From Deltaproteobacteria bacterium (lineage in GTDB: Bacteria > Desulfobacterota > Desulfobacteria > Desulfobacterales > JAUVGT01): DNA of 12,428 nucleotides. Positions 1 through 6,102 of this stretch are shown piece after piece (position 1 is the first letter of the stretch; every line of letters starts with the position of its first letter). The position numbers and the translations under genes were made by a program. The stretch covers positions 1 through 12,428 of the forward strand of contig JAUVGT010000105.1 in assembly GCA_030593645.1 (NCBI GenBank), read 5' to 3'. The notes under the pieces are model-generated. The model was not told the DNA's origin, did not search any database, and saw only the letters and a list, made by a program, of their open reading frames with translations.

Positions 1-18
1 GACGTGTAGGATTTTCCG

Positions 19-348
19 GTGAAGATGCTGCTACCCTGTTTCACCGAAAAGTACCGGACGGATGTTGATATGGCAGAAAAAGAATATCCAGAATACCCGT
101 ATTGTTTTGGTAAACTTGAGAATGTTTTTCCCATGGGGGAGAATGGATTGAGAAACACACCTGAATCTTGCATGGTATGCATATATAAAACTGAGTGCCT
201 AAGATCAGTAATGGCTAAAACCGAAGGACTGAAAGTCAGGAATGAAAAAGTAGATAGAGCATACGCATCAGGTATGATGGGCTTTTTTGAAAGATGGTCC
301 AGGAAAAAGGATATTCATCGAAAGATAAGAAAAAAGAAACCGGATTGA
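19..348 (+). CDS. Conserved-looking small Cys-containing protein, function unknown
   Basis: A 109-residue soluble protein that I cannot assign to a named family. Four cysteines lie in its middle: C29 in a CFGKLE context and C51-x2-C54-x5-C60 in the stretch after FPMGENGLR. This spacing could bind a metal or an Fe-S cluster, but that is inference. The last 20 residues are very basic (RKKDIHRKIRKKK), which suggests a nucleic-acid or acidic-partner contact. No signal peptide or membrane segment is visible. The start is uncertain: GTG at 19 has a weak AGG upstream, ATG at 25 is two codons in, and ATG at 70 would give a 92-aa protein that keeps the whole Cys core. The gene ends inside the left arm of a hairpin and stands just ahead of pgk. 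The protein-like composition and clean terminator support a real gene. Confidence 0.7.
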   Translation: MKMLLPCFTEKYRTDVDMAEKEYPEYPYCFGKLENVFPMGENGLRNTPESCMVCIYKTECLRSVMAKTEGLKVRNEKVDRAYASGMMGFFERWSRKKDIHRKIRKKKPD

Positions 349-368
349 CAGGTTGAAAATCCGGTTTT
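337..368 (+). terminator. Hairpin terminator after the small Cys protein gene
   Basis: AAACCGGAT (337-345) pairs perfectly with ATCCGGTTT (359-367) across a 13-nt loop, and is followed by a short T run (365-368). The upstream arm lies in an A-rich tract, so the hairpin could work in both directions. The left arm contains the last codons of the upstream gene. The T run is short, so termination may be incomplete, with leakage into pgk. Confidence 0.6.
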
Positions 369-373
369 ACCAT
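345..373 (+). promoter_or_regulatory. Candidate sigma-70 promoter for pgk
   Basis: A perfect -35 hexamer TTGACA (345-350) is separated by exactly 17 bp from TACCAT (368-373), which matches four of six -10 positions. Transcription would begin near 380, leaving a leader of about 48 nt before the pgk start. The -35 begins at the stop codon of the upstream gene, and the spacer contains the loop and right arm of its terminator. Confidence 0.5.
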
Positions 374-427
374 CCGTAGAGCCATTTTTAACAGCCCGCA
401 GCCGGACTCATGGGAAAGGGGATGAAT

Positions 428-1612
428 ATGAAGACACTAAAAGACATTGATATTGAAGGCAAGCGAGTGCTTGTTCGGGTTGATTTCAACGTTCCCCTGG
501 ACAAGGATGGAAACATTACTGATGATACAAGGATACGGGGTGTATTACCGACTTTAAGTTATTTGCTGGAAAAAAAATCAGTATTAATTATTGCCTCACA
601 CCTTGGAAGACCCAAAGGAAATGCAGTGCCTGAATTCAGCCTTTCACCAGTAGCCGGGCGTTTGAGTAAACTTCTGGGGAAAGAAGTAAAAATGGCCTCT
701 GATTGCGTCGGGCCTGATGTAAAAAAAAGTGTATCAGAGATAGAACCTGGAGATGTAATACTTTTGGAAAATCTGCGTTTTCATTCTGAGGAACAAGAAA
801 ATGATGATTTGTTCGCGAAGGAACTCGCCTCACTTTGTGATGTCTTCATTAATGATGCTTTTGCTGTTTCACATCGGGTGAACGCTTCTGTGGGCGCGAT
901 CACAAAATATGTGTCCGAAGCCGGGGCCGGTTTTCTGCTTAAACGAGAGCTTGATTATTTTAAAAACGCCATGACTGATCCGAAACGGCCGCTGATTGCG
1001 ATTGTTGGCGGCGCAAAGGTATCCACAAAACTGGCAGCTGTAAACAACATGATTCAACACGTAAACAAACTGATCATAGGCGGTGCCATGGCGAATACTT
1101 TCATAAAGAGTGCCGGGTTTGAAGTGGGCAAATCTATGATTGAAAGTGGCCGTGTTGAAGAAGCGGCATCAATAATGAAAAAAGCTGCTGAAGAAGGCGT
1201 AAAATTGTATACGCCGGTTGACGTGGCCGTGGCGAATAAGATTGGTCCGGATGAAAAGATCCGATATGTTCCTGTACAGGAAATTCCTGAAAATAAAATG
1301 GCTCTTGATATCGGACCCGCGAGTACTGTACTTTTTGATGAAGTTTTATATGATGCCGGTACCATCGTATGGAATGGCCCCATGGGTGTATTTGAGACTG
1401 AACCATTTAGTCATGGAACCATTAACATGGTAAAAAGTGTGGCAAATTCCGATGCACTTTCAATTATCGGCGGGGGGGATACCAATGCTGCCGTTCATAT
1501 GGCGGGAGAAAGCGACAGGATTTCTTTTATTTCAACGGGTGGAGGCGCTTTTCTGACACTTCTTGAAGGAAAGACATTACCTGGGGTGGCTGCGCTGGAT
1601 GCGACAGGATAG
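428..1612 (+). CDS. pgk: Phosphoglycerate kinase
   Basis: Cytosolic glycolytic/gluconeogenic enzyme that transfers the acyl phosphate of 1,3-bisphosphoglycerate to ADP, giving 3-phosphoglycerate and ATP. Family hallmarks run in order: the N-terminal substrate-binding VDFNVPLD, DDTRIRG and SHLGRPKG; the ENLRFHSEE and FINDAFAVSHR segments; then in the nucleotide domain GGAKVSTKL, the GGAMANTF block, TIVWNGPMGVFE, GGGDTNAAV and the C-terminal STGGGA. I chose ATG 428 (394 aa, the usual family length) because AAAGGGG at 415-421 lies 6 nt upstream; in-frame ATGs at 410 and 422 have no suitably spaced ribosome site and would add a non-conserved MGKGMN. The last conserved motif reads STGGGAFL where many homologues have STGGGAS, a mild variation. 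The next gene begins 3 nt after the stop, so the two are probably cotranscribed. Confidence 0.97.
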   Translation: MKTLKDIDIEGKRVLVRVDFNVPLDKDGNITDDTRIRGVLPTLSYLLEKKSVLIIASHLGRPKGNAVPEFSLSPVAGRLSKLLGKEVKMASDCVGPDVKKSVSEIEPGDVILLENLRFHSEEQENDDLFAKELASLCDVFINDAFAVSHRVNASVGAITKYVSEAGAGFLLKRELDYFKNAMTDPKRPLIAIVGGAKVSTKLAAVNNMIQHVNKLIIGGAMANTFIKSAGFEVGKSMIESGRVEEAASIMKKAAEEGVKLYTPVDVAVANKIGPDEKIRYVPVQEIPENKMALDIGPASTVLFDEVLYDAGTIVWNGPMGVFETEPFSHGTINMVKSVANSDALSIIGGGDTNAAVHMAGESDRISFISTGGGAFLTLLEGKTLPGVAALDATG

Positions 1613-1615
1613 ATC

Positions 1616-2341
1616 ATGACATTAAAAGAATTCTTCCGTCGAAAGACTGTAATCACGGTCATTATTTTATGTGCTCTGATCATGATTGTTTATCTGTTCC
1701 GCGTTCCTTTATGGGAGACACTTAAACGTGTATATTCGATTTTAACAGACAGGAAACAGATAAAAACATTTATCACTTCTTTTGGCACCTGAGCGCCGGT
1801 TGTTTTTATTATCATTCAAATTCTCCAGATATTGTTTGCTCCGGTTCCGGGCGAAGCAACAGGTTTTATCGGCGGGTACCTTTTCGGAGTTACAAAGGGT
1901 TTTATATATTCGAGTATCGGACTTTCGGCCGGATCTCTACTCAATTTTCTGGTTGGCCGGTTTTTAGGGAAAAAATATGTCAGGAGATTGATACCCGTCC
2001 ATTATTTTGACAGGTTTGATACTTATTTAAAACATCAGGGTATTGTTGTTATCATTATTTTTTTTATTTTTCCGGGTTTTCCCAAAGATTACCTGTGTCT
2101 TTTTCTCGGTCTTACTACACTTCCCCTGAAAGTATTCATTATTCTCGCGTCAATCGGCCGTATGCCCGGAACACTGATGCTGTGTTTTCAGGGTGCGTAC
2201 CTGTTTGAACAAAACTACCTCGTACTGGCGATATTAGCTGCCCTATGTATTGTGTGTGCGTTTGCAGCCTATCGATATCGGGACAGTCTTTACAGGTGGG
2301 TGGATAAGTTTAATCATCAAAATCAAAAAGAAAAACCTTAA
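1616..2341 (+). pseudogene. VTT-domain membrane protein (TVP38/TMEM64, DedA-like), interrupted by in-frame TGA
   Basis: Read from ATG 1616 this is a 241-codon frame, full length for the family, but codon 59 (1790-1792) is TGA. Before it are a basic N-terminus and a membrane segment near residues 12-28. After it the frame continues with family hallmarks: FAPVPGEATGF (74-84), GGYLFG, then FPGFPKDYLCLFLGLT and IGRMPG, and a further hydrophobic segment before a basic C-terminus. VTT proteins are integral inner-membrane proteins implicated in lipid or small-solute movement. The local context SFGT-stop-APVVF suggests that the lost residue was Trp (TGG to TGA). Possible explanations are a sequencing error, a recent nonsense mutation or, less likely, selenocysteine; I see no convincing SECIS hairpin just after the TGA. 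TTG 1832 could restart translation, but the product would lack the first membrane region. The gap to pgk is 3 nt, suggesting coupling. Confidence 0.8.
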
Positions 2342-2500
2342 GGGCTCGCGCAAAAATAACTTCACATTTTAAGGGGCGAATCATCCCATTCGGCTGTGTT
2401 GCAAAAGCTCGAAATATGCTTGATATTTCTGTACTTTTGCACCTTGCCAACTGGGCGCTTCGACTCTTAAAATTTGTGAATTTATTTTTACGCGAACCCT
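2341..2500. repeat. 160-bp MITE-like palindromic element
   Basis: The terminal arms at 2341-2373 and 2466-2500 are imperfect inverted repeats sharing AGGG-y-TCGCG-y-AAAAATAA, then TTCACA and TTTTAAG. The whole unit is symmetric about 2420/2421: TGCAAAAG (2400-2407) pairs with CTTTTGCA (2434-2441), and GAAATAT (2411-2417) pairs with ATATTTC (2423-2429) around a 5-nt loop. It has no coding capacity of note. Its first base is the last base of the VTT gene's stop codon, so the transcript of that gene would end in a very long hairpin. It is either a non-autonomous mobile repeat or a dispersed palindromic repeat. Copy number cannot be judged from one window. Confidence 0.75.
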
Positions 2501-2511
2501 AAGAAGGGTTC
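2494..2511. repeat. Short perfect hairpin at the right edge of the palindromic element
   Basis: GAACCCT (2494-2500) and AGGGTTC (2505-2511) are perfect inverted repeats around a 4-nt loop. The right half repeats the terminal sequence of the element, so this may be a remnant of a second element end. It is not followed by a T run and is a poor terminator. Confidence 0.5.
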
Positions 2512-2541
2512 TAACTGAAGATATTGCTCCTAAAAAAAACG

Positions 2542-2569
2542 TTGTAAAACTATAAAAACATGCTATAAT
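2542..2569 (+). promoter_or_regulatory. Extended -10 sigma-70 promoter for the 353-aa gene
   Basis: TTGTAA (2542-2547) is followed 16 bp later by a perfect TATAAT (2564-2569), preceded by TGC (an extended -10 TGn). Initiation would fall near 2576, about 70 nt before the chosen start codon. It lies just downstream of the palindromic element, so this gene has its own transcription start. Confidence 0.7.
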
Positions 2570-2644
2570 CGGTTTGAAACAATAGTAAAGGGAGGCCATT
2601 TAAAAAACAAAGACCATACATATTGATTCTACCTGGAGACAGAA

Positions 2645-3706
2645 TTGGCACACTGGAGTGTTAGAGAAGAACTTAGTAAATCGGACAGGCTGCGGCGTTC
2701 ATACTATGAGCTTTTAAGAGACGAGCTTGATCAGTACCTGGTGCAGTACGCTTTGATTGATTCTTATCATAAATTTCGAAATCAGAAAAAGGCCTTCCCA
2801 TATGTTGAAAAACGTGAGCTTAAACCCCGTGCCAGAATACCGGACGTAGAATATGAAAGTCAGAACGCTTTTCTTATCATTTTTGTAGAAGACACCATCC
2901 CCCCGGTTAATAAAAAATATATTCGTTTTTTTGATGTCAATAAAACAACAAAGACCAATCTGCTCAGATCAAAGACACTTCCCCTGTCTGACACATTCGA
3001 TAGAAATCAGAAATATCTGGAATCGGCCCAGTTCTACAATTTTTTAAAGATACTTCTTCCTGTTGATTACGCTTTGCTTATCCAAAGGGATCCGGTTTCA
3101 AAAGTCAGAAACCGATACAGTCTTTCCCATTTCCATGTAAGGGTTGACTGGCCCATCGCTGACGCCGCAGAAGATCTCTCCCGCAACCTTCGTTATATTT
3201 CAAAAGATATTTTTGAAAAAGGAGATAAATACGCGGAAGATATTCAGAAAAAATATTTTGAGTATTACGGGCTGCCGGTGATGGCAGGCGGGAGAAGGAC
3301 AGCCGCTATTGTTGCCGCGCAGTATATGAAACAGATACCATGCATCACAACCATATATGCGGGAAGCAGTGAATCCAGGGCGTTGATACGGATTTCCGAA
3401 AGGGGTGTTTCAAAATCAATCTTGATGAGGTTTACAAATACCGAACTGGAACAGATTGCCGAAGAGAATCATATTAAGCCGGTTACTTTTAAAAAGAATT
3501 ATGTTGTGGCTCGTCAAGGAAATAAAGGGATATGCATATTTCAGGCAACATACGCCCTGACCAGTCATTCACGGCCGCCAGAAGATGGAAAGATGCGTGA
3601 CATAAAACCTGATTTATCCTGGTTAACTGTTGGAGGCCAGCATATTCTGCCTAAGCCGGATGTATGGCGATATCCGCCCCTTCCGTTCAATGTGATTTAT
3701 ACCTGA
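2645..3706 (+). CDS. Uncharacterised 353-aa soluble protein
   Basis: I do not recognise this protein. It has no signal peptide or membrane segment. The N-terminal 70 residues are highly charged and helical-looking (REELSKSDRLRRSYYELLRDELDQYL), followed by a mixed alpha/beta region rich in aromatic and basic residues (e.g. VDWPIADAAEDLSRNLRYI near 180) and a Pro-rich C-terminus ending in WRYPPLPFNVIY. I see no Walker motif, no cysteine cluster and no obvious catalytic triad. An in-frame TGA at 2624-2626 bounds the start. TTG 2645 is chosen because TGGAG (2634-2638) lies 6 nt upstream and no ATG or GTG follows for a long way. It has its own strong promoter and is convergent with the cyclase gene 24 bp away. 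The long open frame and good promoter make it a real gene. Confidence 0.85.
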   Translation: MAHWSVREELSKSDRLRRSYYELLRDELDQYLVQYALIDSYHKFRNQKKAFPYVEKRELKPRARIPDVEYESQNAFLIIFVEDTIPPVNKKYIRFFDVNKTTKTNLLRSKTLPLSDTFDRNQKYLESAQFYNFLKILLPVDYALLIQRDPVSKVRNRYSLSHFHVRVDWPIADAAEDLSRNLRYISKDIFEKGDKYAEDIQKKYFEYYGLPVMAGGRRTAAIVAAQYMKQIPCITTIYAGSSESRALIRISERGVSKSILMRFTNTELEQIAEENHIKPVTFKKNYVVARQGNKGICIFQATYALTSHSRPPEDGKMRDIKPDLSWLTVGGQHILPKPDVWRYPPLPFNVIYT

Positions 3707-3712
3707 TGATTG

Positions 3713-3730
3713 AAGGTTTTGAACCCTTTT
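3713..3730. terminator. Weak candidate terminator between convergent genes
   Basis: AAGGTT (3713-3718) pairs with AACC-c-TT (3722-3728) with one bulged C and a 3-nt loop, followed by T-rich sequence. The gap between the two convergent genes is only 24 bp, so any shared terminator must lie here. The stem is short and I hold the call loosely. Confidence 0.3.
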
Positions 3731-5989
3731 CTACTTTGTTCTAATATCATATGTTCCATCCCAACCGCTGTCGGGCGGATTAATTTTATATTCCCTGCAT
3801 CTTGCGAGCATTGTTTTACTTGGATTATCATTCGGATGTTCTTCTAAAATTGAGCTGAAAAAATTGATCGCGTTGTCCCACTTCCGCGCACGGTATTTTT
3901 CAAGCCCCCTACTGTAGTAGTCAATTAAATTCTGAATTGATGGGTCAATCTCCTCCATAAGACCAAGCACCTGATAAATGAATACAGGCTCTGTTCTTCC
4001 TACAACTGATACAGAGTCAATTTCACGAAACATGAAAGTATTTCCAGCAGCATGCCGTGTTGATTCACTCACAAGAGTATAAATTCCATAAATTTTGTTA
4101 ATTCCTTCGAGCCGTGCGGCAATATTGACAGTGTCTCCCATCATCGTATAGTCCATTCGGTTCTTTGAACCCATATTACCCACAACAGCTGGACCGGTGC
4201 AAAGACCGATACGCATTTTCAACTCAGGTCTGTTTTCCGCCTTCCAGTTTTTACGAAGTTTTGAAAGTCGTTTCTGCATTTGAATGCATGCCATGCAGGT
4301 CCTTTCGGCGTGATTTTCAAGGACGTTAGGTGCCCCGAAAAAAGCAATAATAGCGTCACCTTCAAATTTATCGACAGTTCCTTCGTGTTTCAGAATAATG
4401 TCGGTCATTTCAGTTAAAAACTCATTAAGGAGTTCAACCAGTTCGTTTGGGTGAAGGGCTTCCGAGATGCTTGTGAATCCCTGTACATCCGAAAAGAATG
4501 CGGTTATTTCCCGCTCCTCACCGCCCAGTTTTAAGTGCTCGGGAGATTCGGTCAATTGTTTTACAACAGAAGGGGCAAGGTAGGTTGAAAACGCATCTTT
4601 AATAAACCTTCTTTGTTTTGTTTCAACAAAATATCGGTACGCTGTAATGGTGACATATACCAGAAGTATTACTGTAAGAGGATATATCAGATTGATGACC
4701 AGCCCAAATGTAGAAAATAGAAACTGACAGAAAAATATGTATCCAAAAAAAAGGCTGAAGCTGATTATTAATCCGGGGATTACACTGAAACGGGGAAGAA
4801 GAATGCCCAAAAATAATCCAGCAAATATGATGGCAAGGAGATCGAGCAGATCTGCCCATTCCGGACGGTACAGAAAATCGCTTCTCAGTATGCTGTCGGT
4901 AATATTCGCATGGACTTCTATCCCAGGGAATACGATTCCAAATGGTGTCACGCGTAAGTCATACACAGCGATTGCGGTGACACCGATCATTACAATTTTA
5001 TCTTTGAACTCTGATCCAGGTATTTTATCGTTCAGAATATCGGTGACCGCGATATGCTTAAACAATTCTTTGTTACCCCTGTAGTTGATCAGCATACGCC
5101 CTAACTCATCGGTGGGGACTTCTATATCACCGATTTGTATATCATGAACACCATAACCCTCAACAAAATTAAGCGTTAAAGGTTCGTCCAGATAGGCGCT
5201 GATTGCCACAATTGATAAAGGCGCGTACTTGAGGTCCTTGAATTTCAGAACACCGGGTATGGATCGGACAACGCCGTCTTCACTGGGGTACATATTGAAA
5301 TAACCTGAGTATTCCGCAGCATCGGAAATGATTTTTATATTTGACCGGGGAAATACCGCTTCTCTAATGTAGACATTACGGGCCTTATTTGATGAGTAAC
5401 GTTCAAGAGAGTATCGGGATTTATTGATATTCTCTTCGTGCAGTTTGATTTCTTCACTGTTAACAAATTCGATTTTCTTTTGATCCAATTGAAAGAAATA
5501 TCCAAGAACCACCTTTGCCCTGGATTTTTTAATCGAATCCGCAAGCTGCTTATCATTATCAGATCGGGCTTTGATATTATCAATCGTTTTATTCAGACCC
5601 GGATGAACAATATTATGGTGCTTGATACCCTGTTTGATCTCTTCAATCGTTTCGACTACATGTACATTCTCCGGCTCAAAAAAACCGATATCAAACGCGA
5701 TGACTTTGGCACCGGCAGCAGAAAGACGGTTGACCAGATTGGCAATTTTGTTTCGCGGCCATGGCCATCTTCCTTCACGGGCGATACTTTTATCATCAAT
5801 AACCGCAAGGACTATTTCTGAACCGGGCTGTATCGTTTCCCTGGATTTGAATCTCAAGTCTATGGTTTTGTATTCAATAAGGTTAAGAATCGGGACTCCA
5901 ATGAAGTAAGCGATCAGTACACAAAAAATGATGGATGAAAATATCACTGCGTGTTGAAATTTTGATAATTTTTTTAGGAATGAGAACAT
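3731..5989 (-). CDS. CHASE2-domain class III adenylate cyclase, membrane bound
   Basis: Makes cAMP from ATP at the inner membrane in response to a signal sensed outside. A membrane segment (about residues 14-35) is followed by an extracytoplasmic CHASE2 sensor (about 38-375, with IDDKSIAREGRWPWPR and later VMIGVTA), three membrane helices (about 380-400, 403-425, 430-450) and a cytoplasmic class III catalytic domain (about 490-675). All catalytic positions are present: metal-binding D501 (FFSDVQGFTS) and D545 (KFEGD), purine-selecting K541 and T615 (DYTMMGDT), and transition-state N622 and R626 (VNIAARLE). The K/T pair points to ATP rather than GTP as substrate. The C-terminal 70 residues look TPR-like (YYSRGLEKYRARKWDNAINF). 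It follows a PBP gene by 113 bp but has its own promoter. No clear Shine-Dalgarno site precedes ATG 5989. The cAMP receptor is not in this window. Confidence 0.93.
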   Translation of the reverse strand: MFSFLKKLSKFQHAVIFSSIIFCVLIAYFIGVPILNLIEYKTIDLRFKSRETIQPGSEIVLAVIDDKSIAREGRWPWPRNKIANLVNRLSAAGAKVIAFDIGFFEPENVHVVETIEEIKQGIKHHNIVHPGLNKTIDNIKARSDNDKQLADSIKKSRAKVVLGYFFQLDQKKIEFVNSEEIKLHEENINKSRYSLERYSSNKARNVYIREAVFPRSNIKIISDAAEYSGYFNMYPSEDGVVRSIPGVLKFKDLKYAPLSIVAISAYLDEPLTLNFVEGYGVHDIQIGDIEVPTDELGRMLINYRGNKELFKHIAVTDILNDKIPGSEFKDKIVMIGVTAIAVYDLRVTPFGIVFPGIEVHANITDSILRSDFLYRPEWADLLDLLAIIFAGLFLGILLPRFSVIPGLIISFSLFFGYIFFCQFLFSTFGLVINLIYPLTVILLVYVTITAYRYFVETKQRRFIKDAFSTYLAPSVVKQLTESPEHLKLGGEEREITAFFSDVQGFTSISEALHPNELVELLNEFLTEMTDIILKHEGTVDKFEGDAIIAFFGAPNVLENHAERTCMACIQMQKRLSKLRKNWKAENRPELKMRIGLCTGPAVVGNMGSKNRMDYTMMGDTVNIAARLEGINKIYGIYTLVSESTRHAAGNTFMFREIDSVSVVGRTEPVFIYQVLGLMEEIDPSIQNLIDYYSRGLEKYRARKWDNAINFFSSILEEHPNDNPSKTMLARCREYKINPPDSGWDGTYDIRTK

Positions 5990-6054
5990 GATGTTTTAAT
6001 TACTTTTTTGATTTGATGATGTGAGATGTTTATTAAATAATTTCAAGATATAAT

Positions 6055-6083
6055 ACTATATTTTAATTACGCGTAAAAGTCAA
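6055..6083 (-). promoter_or_regulatory. Sigma-70 promoter for the cyclase gene
   Basis: On the minus strand TTGACT (6083-6078) is separated by exactly 17 bp from TATAGT (6060-6055), each matching five of six consensus positions. Initiation near 6048 leaves a leader of about 59 nt before the cyclase ATG. This gives the cyclase transcription independent of the upstream PBP gene. Confidence 0.7.
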
Positions 6084-6102
6084 TGTACTGGTATCCCCTG
6101 TA

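Noticed and set aside
1054..1383. Minus-strand 109-aa open frame inside pgk
   Set aside because: It is antisense to highly conserved pgk sequence, with no ribosome site or recognisable domain.
1790..1850. Selenocysteine insertion at the in-frame TGA of the VTT gene
   Set aside because: No stable hairpin with a suitable loop is seen in the first 40 nt after the TGA. The only complementary CCGG blocks are too far apart, and the site fits a hydrophobic/Trp position rather than a redox Cys.
1832..2341. A separate 169-aa gene starting at TTG 1832
   Set aside because: It is the downstream part of the VTT frame. It begins inside a conserved segment (FAPVPGE) and has no ribosome site, so it is better treated as part of one interrupted gene.
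2587..2603. Strong AAGGGAGG ribosome-site-like sequence before ATT TAA
   Set aside because: No ATG, GTG or TTG follows at proper spacing and the only near start (ATT) is followed at once by a stop, so no leader peptide can be supported.
4737..5084. Plus-strand 115-aa open frame inside the cyclase gene
   Set aside because: It lies entirely antisense within a well-supported CHASE2/cyclase coding sequence and has no family features.
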